Under the pieces are notes generated by a model, which saw only the letters and a program-made list of their open reading frames with translations, ran no database searches and was not told where the DNA came from. Both the position numbers and the translations under genes were made by a program. A stretch of DNA of 64,000 nt from NCBI RefSeq assembly GCF_028747205.1, contig NZ_CP112880.1:4774001-4838000 (forward strand). Reading direction: 5' to 3'. The DNA comes from Streptomyces sp. CA-278952. GTDB taxonomy: Bacteria; Actinomycetota; Actinomycetes; Streptomycetales; Streptomycetaceae. Positions within the stretch are counted from its first letter, which is position 1. Each line of letters starts with the position of its first letter. Of this stretch, positions 17,530 through 25,526 are shown one piece after another.

Positions 17530-17766
17530 CTCGCAGTCCCCCTCCCCAGGAGACCCCCTGAACAGGTTCAAGGGGCAACCGTGAGGAACCCTAAAGGCTT
17601 GCGGCAGGCGGTGAGGACGTTGTTACCGGACCGGAATGCTTGGCCGGGAAGCGCTCTCCGCTGTGTGGCGGTGGCCCGTGGTGGGCAGACTGGCCGGGAA
17701 TGCACGGGGGAGTGAGCGTCGGGGGGCGTGCGGCATGGGCATATGCGGGCGTGTGGCGGTGGACCG

Positions 17767-19146
17767 GTGACGGCCTATCACATCAAGCGTCTGCCACCCG
17801 AGATCCTGCCCGACGGAGCCTCCGTCACCTGGTCCGTGACCGGAGGCGGCACGGTCTCCCGGCTGTCCGGCGGCGTCGCCGTCTGGCCCGCCGCCGATGC
17901 CGAACGGTGGCGCAGAGCGGGGGTCCCGGCCGTGCTCGCCCCGGTCGCGGGCGGCTGGATCCTCGCTGCCCTCGTCGTGGCGGCGTACGTCCTCCTGTTC
18001 GGGCTCTCGTCGGCGTCCGCGGCCTGGGGCGGCGGGGGCGGGACGGACTGGCTGAGGTACCCGGGCGTGGTCCTGCTGACCGCCCTGCCGTTCTGGTACC
18101 GGTACGTTCCGGTCGCTGCCCTTCCGGCCGCGCTGTACGTCGCCGTGGCGGCGGGGCTCTCCCTGGCCCGGCCCGGAGACTCCGACCGGCCGGCGGCAGC
18201 CGGCCACCTGCTCGTCCTCGCCGTCTGCGCCATGGCGCTCACGGGGAGCTGCCTCCGGCTGCGGGCCCGTGGCCGGCAGCGGGCCCTGGCCCTCGAAGCG
18301 GCCGGAAAGCGTCGCTTCCCGCTGCCCGACCGCGTCCCGGAATCGGACGGCCATCGCGGTCACGCGCAGGTGTATCTCGGGCTGGCGCTCTGCCTGGTCG
18401 CCGTGGGGATTCTGACGGACGGCCTGGTCGAGGACCTGACCTCGGGCGGCGTCGGGTACGACGCCGTCGGGCAGCAGCGCATCGCCCTGGTGCTCCTCGT
18501 CGCCGGCACGACCTTCGGCGGCTGGGGCCAGCTCGCCTACCGGGCGGCGCGGCGGCTGCACGCGGAGGAGCAGCCGGCCCTGATCGTGGGCGTGCGCGCC
18601 GGGGCGGACGGGCGCCACTGGATCTGCGCGGACGCCCGCACCCGCACCGCGCCGCCCCTGATCGCGTACGCCCCCCGCGCGAGCGACACCCGCGACCGGA
18701 CGCGGCTCCTGGGCAGCGGCTCGGCGTACGGGGTGGGGAACGGGCACCACGACATCGACCCGAAGCACGAGCCCTTCGAGGCGGTCCTGTACGGCACCCT
18801 CGCGGAGGGCGACGAGGTCGTCCTCGCCTACGCCTGCGCCGAATACCACCGCCACCAGGAGATGGGGCGGATGTACGCGACCGTGACCACGGCCCCGCTC
18901 CGCCCCGACCGCCGCCACCGGCTGGGCCCGTGGGAACCGGCGGACGGCGCCGCCCGGCAGCAGGAGCGGCTGCGCGAGGGCCGGGAGCGGGCGGAGCGCC
19001 AACGGAGGGCACAGCGCGAGGCGGAGGAGCGCCGCAAGAACCCACCGCCCCGCCCGTCGCGCGGGTCGAGCGGGAGCGGCTCCGGCAACCGGCACAACGG
19101 GGGCGGCTGCGGGTCGAGCTGCGGAGGCGGCTGCGGGGGCGACTGA
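17767..19146 (+). CDS. Multi-pass membrane protein with Cys/Gly-rich tail, unknown function
   Basis: A 459-residue protein from the GTG at 17767 (VTAYHIKRLPPEILPD). About seven hydrophobic segments fall in two groups (residues 65-160 and 200-260). A soluble domain follows (about 265-390; IVGVRAGADGRHWICADA...). Next is a highly charged Arg/Glu coiled stretch (RLREGREREERQ-like). The end is Gly-Ser rich and finishes GGGCGSSCGGGCGGD, with three cysteines that could hold a metal or a lipid. I do not recognise the family. The in-frame ATG at 17728 is an alternative start. Confidence 0.6.
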   Translation: MTAYHIKRLPPEILPDGASVTWSVTGGGTVSRLSGGVAVWPAADAERWRRAGVPAVLAPVAGGWILAALVVAAYVLLFGLSSASAAWGGGGGTDWLRYPGVVLLTALPFWYRYVPVAALPAALYVAVAAGLSLARPGDSDRPAAAGHLLVLAVCAMALTGSCLRLRARGRQRALALEAAGKRRFPLPDRVPESDGHRGHAQVYLGLALCLVAVGILTDGLVEDLTSGGVGYDAVGQQRIALVLLVAGTTFGGWGQLAYRAARRLHAEEQPALIVGVRAGADGRHWICADARTRTAPPLIAYAPRASDTRDRTRLLGSGSAYGVGNGHHDIDPKHEPFEAVLYGTLAEGDEVVLAYACAEYHRHQEMGRMYATVTTAPLRPDRRHRLGPWEPADGAARQQERLREGRERAERQRRAQREAEERRKNPPPRPSRGSSGSGSGNRHNGGGCGSSCGGGCGGD

Positions 19147-19213
19147 GCCCCGGGCGGCGACCCGTCGTGCCGGCTACCGCACTGCCGCACTGCCGCCCTG
19201 CCGTCCCGCCGCG

Positions 19214-20059
19214 CTACTGCGCCCAGTCGAAGACGTCCGACTCCAGGTCGATCTGCGCGTTGCCGCCGCCGAGGTTGAGCCCGCCGACGCCGTCCTCCAG
19301 CTCGAAGACGTACGGGGTCAGACCCTCGGGCATCCCCTGGCAGGGCATGATCGTTCCGCCCAGGTGCGAGGTTCCCTCGATGGACGACCAGTACTCCTCG
19401 AGCTGCTCGTCGTCGGAGGACCAGGCGGCCACATAGCCGCCCGCGCCGTCCTCCGACGGGGCGACGCCGATGTTGGGGTCGCCGGTGCGCTCGCCGAGCC
19501 AGACCGTGGTCTCGGGGACGCTGTCGTCCCAGGCGTTCTGGCCGCGGCTGTAGTGGTCGCCGAGACCGGCCGGGCGGATGTCGGCCGGAGGATCGATGCG
19601 GGGCGCGGCGAACTCCTCGGCGGTGAGCCACAGGAGCGCGTGCGCGCCGCCGATGAGGTCCTCCAGGTCCCGCTGCTCGGGATGGCGTGCCGCGGCCGTC
19701 GCGGCCACCGCGGCGAGGAACGGATCGGCGGCCTGCTCGGCGGTGGGCGCGGTGCCCTCCAGCAGTCCGGCGACGCCTTCGATGTCGTCGGCGACATGGT
19801 CGTCGGCCTGGAAGAAGGAGAGGGCCACCAGGTCCTCGCCCTTGCGCCGGTAGTCCTCCGGCAGTTCGAGGGTGATGACGTGCGTCATCGGCAGTCCGGT
19901 GACAGGGCTCCGGGGCCACGCGGCGGTCCCGATGCCGGGCGCACGACCGCCGCACCACCCGGCGACGCGGGCGCCGGGCAGATCGATCTCGATGGCCGTG
20001 CCGGGATGGACCGTCAGCTTCTCCACGGATTCCCCGAACCCCAGTTCGTACGCCTTCAC
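19214..20059 (-). CDS. Hypothetical protein, possibly DUF1963/YwqG-like
   Basis: A 281-residue soluble protein rich in Asp/Glu. It starts at the GTG at 20059 (VKAYELGFGESVEKL), preceded by GGAGG at correct spacing. Features seen are LPMTHVITLELPEDY, a helical middle, VWLGERTGDPNIGVAP, and the end TPYVFELEDGVGGLNLGGGN. The pattern of isolated Trp/Gly motifs and a closing 'fELEDG...GGGN' strand pair vaguely resembles DUF1963 (YwqG) proteins, of which the role is unknown. It is convergent with the upstream membrane protein gene, and no operon is evident. Confidence 0.5.
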   Translation of the reverse strand: MKAYELGFGESVEKLTVHPGTAIEIDLPGARVAGWCGGRAPGIGTAAWPRSPVTGLPMTHVITLELPEDYRRKGEDLVALSFFQADDHVADDIEGVAGLLEGTAPTAEQAADPFLAAVAATAAARHPEQRDLEDLIGGAHALLWLTAEEFAAPRIDPPADIRPAGLGDHYSRGQNAWDDSVPETTVWLGERTGDPNIGVAPSEDGAGGYVAAWSSDDEQLEEYWSSIEGTSHLGGTIMPCQGMPEGLTPYVFELEDGVGGLNLGGGNAQIDLESDVFDWAQ

Positions 20060-20264
20060 CGTGTGCCTCCGTTCGACTGTGACGGCGCTCAACCTACGCG
20101 AGGGCACGGACACCCCCGGCCGTGGTTGCCGACAACAGGCAGCCGCGGCCCGTCCGGCTATGCCGACATCGCCCCGTGAAATCCCCTCGGTCACCCGCCT
20201 ACCCTGCTCGGACACGAGGAAGCGGAACGTCGGCTCGACGCCGACGGGCAAGGGGGCGAGCCAG

Positions 20265-20777
20265 GTGGACGGCGGAGCGAACGGGGGCGCGTCCGGAGTG
20301 CGCGCCCCGGCGAGAACGGGTACGGCCGGCGGCGGAGCGAACGGGCTGGGGCCTCGTGCGTCCATGCTGATGTCGTTGGCTCTCGGCCTGCTGCTGGGGG
20401 CGCTGTCGGCGCTGGTGATGTTTCCGGCGGCAGAACACCTGCGCTCCCTCAAGGACGGCGAACGGGCTCGGGCGACCTTGCACACCAGCGGCGCGTGCAT
20501 GGCGGGTCAGTGCGAGGTGAAGTTCGAGGCCGGCGGGCAGACCGTGGTGGCGGACCTCCCGGTGGGCAGCGGAGGCGGCAAGCGGTCCGTCGGCGCCGCC
20601 ATGACCGTCCGGTACCAGGCGGACGACCCGCGGGTGGTCGCCCGCGAAGACGATGTCGGGGGTGGGGGCGCGGCCCTGCTGGTGTGGGTGTCGGGCGCGG
20701 CCGCCGCGTTCTTCCTGGTGCTTTCGGGGGTGGCCGCGATCTTTCTGGCGCGACAGCGGCCAACGTCATTGCGATGA
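20265..20777 (+). CDS. Small membrane protein, DUF3592-like
   Basis: About 170 residues from a GTG at 20265. A Gly/Ala-rich start is followed by a helix (MSLALGLLLGALSALVMF). Then comes a short outer beta domain with ARATLHTSGACMAGQCEVKF and MTVRYQADDPRVVAREDD, and a second helix (AALLVWVSGAAAAFFLVLSGVAAIF). A two-helix protein with a 'valVrYdPddP' type segment is the DUF3592 layout. Function unknown. Start uncertain, since an ATG at 20364 is also possible. Confidence 0.6.
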   Translation: MDGGANGGASGVRAPARTGTAGGGANGLGPRASMLMSLALGLLLGALSALVMFPAAEHLRSLKDGERARATLHTSGACMAGQCEVKFEAGGQTVVADLPVGSGGGKRSVGAAMTVRYQADDPRVVAREDDVGGGGAALLVWVSGAAAAFFLVLSGVAAIFLARQRPTSLR

Positions 20778-20937
20778 TGTGAGAGCGATGTGTGAATGCC
20801 GAATTGCCGGGCACCAGGACCTTCGCAACGAGGTTCTGGCGACATTCGGAACCGGGCGGTACCGGTGAGGTGCACTGAGGCCGTTGTGAAGTGCAAGCGC
20901 ATCCGCGCTTGAACCGACTTGACGATGGGAAACGAAA

Positions 20938-21093
20938 ATGATCGTCCTTGGACTTATTCTGCTGATCATCGGCCTGCTTGTCGGCATGGGGCTCCTGACG
21001 ACCATCGGCGGCATCCTCATTCTTGTGGGCGCCATCCTGTGGATCCTGGGTGCGACCGGCCGCGCGGTGGGCGGACGAAAGCACTTCTTCTAA
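20938..21093 (+). CDS. DUF6131-like small hydrophobic protein (51 aa)
   Basis: A 51-residue, almost wholly hydrophobic protein (MIVLGLILLIIGLLVGMGLL, then two Gly turns) with a basic C-terminus (GRAVGGRKHFF). It fits the small two-helix membrane family often found in actinobacteria as DUF6131. It has an in-place ribosome site (GATGGGAAACG before the ATG) and a strong terminator directly downstream, which supports a real gene. It is the last chromosomal gene before the inserted element. Confidence 0.75.
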   Translation: MIVLGLILLIIGLLVGMGLLTTIGGILILVGAILWILGATGRAVGGRKHFF

Positions 21094-21107
21094 CCTTCGG
21101 GTCCAGA

Positions 21108-21161
21108 AGAGAAATGCGGGCGGGCCGCGACGATGATTCGTCGCGGCCCGCCCGCGTTTCT
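21108..21161. terminator. Strong hairpin terminator left of attL
   Basis: An 18-bp perfect GC stem (arms GCGGGCGGGCC... around the loop TGAT) is extended on the flanks by AGAAA/TTTCT. It follows the 51-aa gene on the plus strand. Before integration it would also have lain just downstream of the pmt stop, so it could have been a bidirectional terminator for both. Confidence 0.85.
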
Positions 21162-21195
21162 CGGCTTCTTGCCTGCCCCGGTCACGCCGTGGTGC

Positions 21196-21286
21196 CTACA
21201 CCCACGTGTCCAGCCACATCCGGTCCCGCCACAGGTCCTCCGGGATCGACGTCCCCGTGAACAGCGGCCAGAAGTAGATGAAGTTC
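21196..21286 (-). repeat. attL: direct repeat of the pmt 3' end
   Basis: It aligns with 37487-37577. The first 42 bases (21196-21237) are identical, then one mismatch, nine identical bases, two mismatches and 37 identical bases. Beyond 21286 the sequences diverge completely. On the minus strand it reads IPEDLWRDRMWLDTWV and a stop, a severed copy of the Pmt C-terminus with two residue changes compared with attR. It lies between the chromosomal terminator and the integrase stop. Confidence 0.9.
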
Positions 21287-21338
21287 TGCGATGTAGGCGC
21301 GGCACCGCCGATGACCAGCCAAAACGGACCCTGAGAGC

Positions 21339-21374
21339 GGGCCGTCACTCGTCCTGGGCCGTCTCTGGGCCGTG
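21339..21374. promoter_or_regulatory. Arm-type repeats GGGCCGTC near attL
   Basis: GGGCCGTC occurs at 21339-21346, TGGGCCGTCT at 21355-21364 and TGGGCCGTG at 21366-21374. The last two are 11 bases apart in the same orientation. A matching pair with the same 11-base spacing lies near attR (37380-37400). Paired repeats in both arms fit integrase arm-binding sites. They overlap the 3' end of int. Confidence 0.55.
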
Positions 21375-22643
21375 ATCATGGTTTTGCGGCCCCTGATACA
21401 GGGCGTCCACCGCGTTGCGGGTGCGCAGTTCGCTGCTCGGCATCAGGTGGGTGTACGTCCGCAGAGTGAACCCCGCGTCCGCATGCCCCAGATACCGACT
21501 CAGCGCTTTGATGTTCTCGCCAGCATCCAGCAGCACGGAGGCGTAGAAGTGCCTCAGGGCGTGCATACCGTGCTCCCGGGCGGAGGCGTACCGCTCGCCC
21601 TCTTCAGGCTCCGGAATGATCCCGGCAGCGACCAGAGCAGGCTTCCACATGAAGTCGTTGAAGTGGCTCACCCGGACGTGCATTCCGGCCGCTCCGCTGA
21701 AGTACAGGCGCTTGGTGCGCCGCTCCCCGTCCACGGTGCGCCACGGCAGGCTGACAGCGATGGGCGGGAAGGCGGAAGCGTGAGACCGGAGCGCGTCCGC
21801 GACCGCTCTGGGGAGGGGCACCTGCCGGGTTTTCCCACCCTTCGGGGGAGCGAAGACGTACCGACCTCGGAGGCGTTTGAGCTGGTGGCTTACGGTGACC
21901 CAGCCATTCTCGAAGTCCACCTCATCCACGGAGAATCCGAAGATCTCTCCCTGGCGTAGCCCGCACCCCCCGCCCAGATCCACTGCTGTACGGAACCGTG
22001 CCGGCAGAGAGCTCTGCACGGCGAACAGTTGGCTGACGGTCCACGGCTTCACCGTTGCGTCCCCAGCTTTCGGCATCTGGACGGAGCGGGCTTTGAAGGG
22101 ATTCCGCGCCAGCAACTCGTCATCGACGGCCGCGTTGAAAACGGCGGACACGGTTGCGGCGATCACCCGGCGGTGTGTCTCGTTCGGGATGGACTTCTTC
22201 AGCACCCCCAGCCAAGTGCGGACGTGCTCCGGTTTGAAGGAGCCGAGCGGCCGGCTGCCGATGGTCGGGTAGGCGTGCAGCCTCAGCCGTCGCTCGGCGC
22301 CTTCCCCGCTGTTGACCTCCCCGGCGTGCGAGGACACCCAGCGTTCGGCGTACTGCTGGAAGGTGGTCCGGCCCGCTTTCGGGTCCACGTACTGGCCGCT
22401 ATCCATGTCGGCCTCGGTCTTGCTCAGCCATTTCTCGGCGAGGCGCTTCTGTCGGTCCGGGAACGACTTGGACTTCTCGGTGCCGTCGGGGCCGATGTAG
22501 CGCGCGCGGTAGCGGAGTCCGGAGCCGTATCGGTCGCTCTTGACGCGGCGGGTCTTCCCGTCGGGTCCGGGTTCGGTTTTGTACCAGCGGTCTTGGATGT
22601 GGCCGGCCAAGGGGTGCTCCTGTTGGGTACGCCGCAGGGGCAC
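21345..22643 (-). CDS. int: Site-specific integrase, tyrosine recombinase
   Basis: A 432-residue integrase. A lambda-type N-terminal arm domain precedes the SAM-like core-binding domain (about 90-180: TTFQQYAERWVSSHAG) and the catalytic domain. The catalytic residues are all present: Arg230 (GCGLRQGEIFG), His361 and Arg364 (HALRHFYAS), His387 (LGHADAGFTLRTY), Tyr397. It should integrate and excise the element through the att repeats that adjoin its 3' end. The likely start is the GTG at 22643. The stop lies about 60 bases from attL, the usual place for an AICE integrase. xis lies just upstream, so they are probably co-transcribed. Confidence 0.95.
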   Translation of the reverse strand: MPLRRTQQEHPLAGHIQDRWYKTEPGPDGKTRRVKSDRYGSGLRYRARYIGPDGTEKSKSFPDRQKRLAEKWLSKTEADMDSGQYVDPKAGRTTFQQYAERWVSSHAGEVNSGEGAERRLRLHAYPTIGSRPLGSFKPEHVRTWLGVLKKSIPNETHRRVIAATVSAVFNAAVDDELLARNPFKARSVQMPKAGDATVKPWTVSQLFAVQSSLPARFRTAVDLGGGCGLRQGEIFGFSVDEVDFENGWVTVSHQLKRLRGRYVFAPPKGGKTRQVPLPRAVADALRSHASAFPPIAVSLPWRTVDGERRTKRLYFSGAAGMHVRVSHFNDFMWKPALVAAGIIPEPEEGERYASAREHGMHALRHFYASVLLDAGENIKALSRYLGHADAGFTLRTYTHLMPSSELRTRNAVDALYQGPQNHDHGPETAQDE

Positions 22644-22683
22644 GACCTGGTGGTCATGCCCCTGCGGTTGGTTGTGGTTCGGG

Positions 22684-22905
22684 TCAGGCGGCTTCGTGCT
22701 CAGCCAGGCTGGTGATCCATGCGCGCACGGCGGCGGGGTCGTAGCGGAGGTGCTTGCCGATACGGAAGCCGGGCGGGCCGGTGCGCTTCTTGCGCCAGGC
22801 GTAGACGGTTTCGAGCGGGACGGAGAGGAGAGCGGCGATGTCGTCGGGGGTCAAGTAGCGATCGGGGAGTCCGGCGCGGAGCGTTGCCGTGATTGCGGCT
22901 GCCAT
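22684..22905 (-). CDS. xis: Excisionase, AlpA/MerR-like helix-turn-helix
   Basis: A 73-residue basic winged-HTH protein: RYLTPDDIAALLSVPLETVY, then AWRKKRTGPPGFRIGKHLRYDP and a closing AVRAWI. This is the standard excisionase form in AICEs, found directly upstream of int. It should bend attachment-site DNA and direct the integrase towards excision. The ATG at 22905 follows AGGAGAAACC. Forty bases separate it from int. Confidence 0.92.
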   Translation of the reverse strand: MAAAITATLRAGLPDRYLTPDDIAALLSVPLETVYAWRKKRTGPPGFRIGKHLRYDPAAVRAWITSLAEHEAA

Positions 22906-22953
22906 TGGTTTCTCCTGGACGGCGGGATCGGGGCCGGGCCCCTTCCTGTCAGG

Positions 22954-23170
22954 TCCGCTACCTCCGCTACCTCCGCTACCGCCCTGGTCAGAGGCTTGTT
23001 TGTGGTAGCGGATGGGGTAGCGGTAGCGGATGGGTGCCGCTACCGGCCCCGCCCCGTGGTGGGGTGGGGCCGGTAGCGGGTAGCGCTCAGGTAGCGGAGG
23101 GGAAGAGGGTTGCCGCTACCGTTTCCGGGTCGCTGACCTGCGCGGTAGCGGAGGTAGCGGAGGTAGCGGC
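22954..23170. repeat. Iteron-like array of the 9-mer GGTAGCGGA
   Basis: Three head-to-tail copies of TCCGCTACC occupy 22954-22980. Further copies in both orientations lie at about 23004, 23016, 23022, 23037, 23072, 23090, 23113, 23144, 23153 and 23162. The array covers the 180-bp gap between the DUF3631 gene and xis and continues into the 3' end of the ATPase gene, where it encodes ATSATSAT. Such iterons next to replication genes commonly mark a replication origin. Confidence 0.75.
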
Positions 23171-24295
23171 TTCTGAGGGGGGTGGGGGGCAGTACCGCTG
23201 CCAGGCGTCGTGGAGATCGAGGGCGTAGTAGCCCTTGAGGACGGTCCCGGCGGTCTTGATGTTGCGGGCCTTGACCGGAGTGTTGTCGCTGGTCATGTAC
23301 TCACCCAGCATCTTGGCCAGGCCCCGGGAGTCGAGCGGGCGCCCGCTCATGTCGGCCCACGGCGCTTCGTCCAGGGCGCACAGCCGGTCCAGGATCGCGA
23401 CGGTCGGCATCCGGTCGATGCCTGCCATCACGTGGTCCCGCAGGTCCGTGAGCAGCCGGATGCCGAGGGACCCTTTGTCGTCGGCGCGGGCGGCGTTGAC
23501 CAGCTCCAGGCAGGCGGTGCGGGCGCGTTCGGGCCAGTCGCCCCCGGCCGCGTCCGCGACGGACAGCAGCGGCTCCCACACATCCGCCGGCCGGTCGCTG
23601 ACACCGTCGGGCATCTGCGGCCACCTGCCCGCGATGTCCTCCCGCACAGTGTCGGCCCACTGGGCGAGCCGTTCCCGCAGCGCCTGCCCTTCGGCTTCGT
23701 GGAGCCGGGCCCGGAAGGGCTCCACGGTCTCGTTCCGTGCTCGTCGGCGCATGCGGATGATGACGGAGCGGGTGGTGATGGTGTCGGGCAGGTAGCCGAG
23801 ACCGGCGACCGCGACGGCGGTGTAGGAGGGGAACTCCACCACCGTCTGATTGCCCCCGTCCCCGACGCACCGGTAGGTGACCCCGGAGCGGCGGTGACCG
23901 GCGTTCAGGAAGCCACGCAGCTCCTCGTTGTCCCCCGCCTTGGGACCGAAGACGGTGTCGATCTCATCGAACAGGATCGTCGGCCGCCCGGCGGGGTCGG
24001 AGACGGACCGGAACAGGGCTGCGGCCCGGGCGTTCACGGCAAGCATGGGGCGCGGGACCAGGGTCTCCACCACCTCCAGGGCGCGGGACTTCCCCGATCC
24101 GGGTTCCGGGGAGAGGAAGGCGAGGCGGGGGGTGCTGTCGAACGCGTCCAACAGGTGCGCGTGCGCGTCCCACAACGCCACGGCGACATAGGCGGCTTCC
24201 CGGGGGAAGACGTTGAAGCGGCGGTGGAAGGCTTCCACCTCGTTCAGCAGCGCCGCACCGTCGATGGGCCCGGCAGGCTGGTTGGGGGTGTTCAT
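23087..24295 (-). CDS. DUF3631 domain ATPase (helicase-like), replication module
   Basis: A 402-residue P-loop protein. Walker A is SPEPGSGKSRALEV (about 62-75), Walker B is PTILFDEIDTVFG (about 109-121), and the DUF3631 region extends from the middle to about residue 375. In AICEs and actinophages this family sits directly behind a prim-pol protein and is thought to act as its helicase partner. The last 30 residues (ATSATSATAQ) are encoded by iteron-like repeats and probably have no separate role. Start ATG overlaps the stop of the small upstream gene (ATGA, 24292-24295). Confidence 0.85.
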   Translation of the reverse strand: MNTPNQPAGPIDGAALLNEVEAFHRRFNVFPREAAYVAVALWDAHAHLLDAFDSTPRLAFLSPEPGSGKSRALEVVETLVPRPMLAVNARAAALFRSVSDPAGRPTILFDEIDTVFGPKAGDNEELRGFLNAGHRRSGVTYRCVGDGGNQTVVEFPSYTAVAVAGLGYLPDTITTRSVIIRMRRRARNETVEPFRARLHEAEGQALRERLAQWADTVREDIAGRWPQMPDGVSDRPADVWEPLLSVADAAGGDWPERARTACLELVNAARADDKGSLGIRLLTDLRDHVMAGIDRMPTVAILDRLCALDEAPWADMSGRPLDSRGLAKMLGEYMTSDNTPVKARNIKTAGTVLKGYYALDLHDAWQRYCPPPPSEAATSATSATAQVSDPETVAATLFPSAT

Positions 24296-24642
24296 GCGGC
24301 GTTCCTCCGGTGCTGCTCGGTGTGCGGGCAGTGGTCGACGCGGGCGCGGGTGGTCAGGTCGGTGACGCGGTCGCGGCCCCGGGCGCGTTCGTGGTGGCCG
24401 CAGACGCAGAGCCAGTCCGCGGCGGGGATCTGGTTGCGTCCGAGCCCGCGCACCGTGAGGCCGGGGCGGATGCCGGTCACCGTGACCGTGTGCGGATCAG
24501 GGAGAACAGCAACGGGGACGGCCTGACGGCCGACGCCTTTCGGCTCGCCACCGGTCATTCGTGCTGCGGCGGGGTTGGCGTCCTGCGGGGTGTTCGGGGT
24601 GGCAGGCAGGCTCTTAAGGGGGGGATTGGGGGCGGTGGTCAT
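24292..24642 (-). CDS. Small Cys/His protein between primase and ATPase genes
   Basis: A 116-residue protein from the ATG at 24642. A Pro-rich N-terminus is followed by a short basic domain containing WLCVCGHHERARGRDR and then RARVDHCPHTEQHR. The spaced CxC, HH and HCxH residues could coordinate one zinc ion. I know no named family. It is coupled by 4-bp overlaps to the primase gene upstream and the ATPase gene downstream, which points to a replication accessory role. Confidence 0.7.
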   Translation of the reverse strand: MTTAPNPPLKSLPATPNTPQDANPAAARMTGGEPKGVGRQAVPVAVLPDPHTVTVTGIRPGLTVRGLGRNQIPAADWLCVCGHHERARGRDRVTDLTTRARVDHCPHTEQHRRNAA

Positions 24643-25526
24643 GCCGGCCGCCCGGGGTTGTTGGCGATGGACCAGTTCAGAGCGCTGGCCACGGCGGCCC
24701 TGCACTCGTTCTCGCGGAGTCCGGCCCGCAATCCCGCCGAATTAAGAGCCGCCTCTACCTCATGGCGGGCGAGGTCGCCGGACGGGATGAACCGCCCCAG
24801 GGCTCGGGCGGCCCGAACGAGCGTCCAGTTCCGCACGCCTTCACCAGCCCCGGCCACGGCCGCCGTTTCGGCCCTGAGAGCCGCTGCGGCATACCTGGAG
24901 GCCCGAAGTGCCACGGGTGCAGCCGTCAGGCCCAGGGCGGGCTGATGGGGCGTCAGAGGGGCGTACAGCCATTCCGGGAGTGGTGCGGGGTGGGTGGGGT
25001 CGACCACCTCGTACGTGCCGTGGGGGAGGGTGCTTCCGGCGGCGACGACGTAGCCGCCGTGGGCGCGGGTGTCGATGTGCTTGCCGAGCCTGCCCGCGCT
25101 GTTGCCGAGTCGCACCCCGTCGGGGGCGGTGAAGTACAGGTGGCGTCCGCCGCTCGCGGTCCGGGTCCGGTAGGTGGCGGGGACGGGGTGCCCGGCGCGC
25201 TCGCAGAGCGCTTGCAGGGAAGTGACGCCGTCAGGCGTTCCTTTCGGGTCCTTGGCCTTGACCGGGTCCAGGTCCACCACGACCAGCCCGGACGGGCCGG
25301 TGGCGATTCCGACGTTGAACGCCCCGGTCGACCAGGCGGCGCGGATGCGGTCGGGGTCGGTGGTGGCGCGCTGCTCCCACTTGCGGTGGCCGTTCGCGCA
25401 GTCCCCGGTGCCGGTGCAGGCGGTCTCGCCGTGGAGGGCGGGGCGCTTGTCGGCCGGCCGCAGGGGGAGGACGTGCCAGCCACGTTCGGCCGCGTCCATG
25501 GCTGCGTTGAGGAGGCGAGTGTTCAT
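24639..25526 (-). CDS. Bifunctional DNA primase/polymerase (prim-pol) replicase, RepPP type
   Basis: A 295-residue archaeo-eukaryotic primase-like protein. The start is AAERGWHVLPLRPADKRPAL. The catalytic acidic residues are in LVVVDLDPVKAK, and the conserved basic/aromatic segment is TASGGRHLYFTAPDG with HIDTRAHGGYVVAAGS. This is the N-terminal prim-pol domain used as the replication initiator in one of the three AICE replicase classes. A C-terminal helical part (about 215-295) completes it. The ATG at 25526 overlaps the upstream methyltransferase stop. Together with the DUF3631 ATPase it should allow transient autonomous replication after excision. Confidence 0.9.
   Translation of the reverse strand: MNTRLLNAAMDAAERGWHVLPLRPADKRPALHGETACTGTGDCANGHRKWEQRATTDPDRIRAAWSTGAFNVGIATGPSGLVVVDLDPVKAKDPKGTPDGVTSLQALCERAGHPVPATYRTRTASGGRHLYFTAPDGVRLGNSAGRLGKHIDTRAHGGYVVAAGSTLPHGTYEVVDPTHPAPLPEWLYAPLTPHQPALGLTAAPVALRASRYAAAALRAETAAVAGAGEGVRNWTLVRAARALGRFIPSGDLARHEVEAALNSAGLRAGLRENECRAAVASALNWSIANNPGRPA

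Noticed and set aside
21182..21379. Short minus-strand frame near attL taken as a small gene
   Set aside because: It is the out-of-frame reading of the duplicated pmt 3' end (attL) and carries no independent coding signal.
22954..23170. Repeat cluster considered as a CRISPR array
   Set aside because: The units are 9 bp, occur in both orientations and lack regular unique spacers; no cas genes are present.
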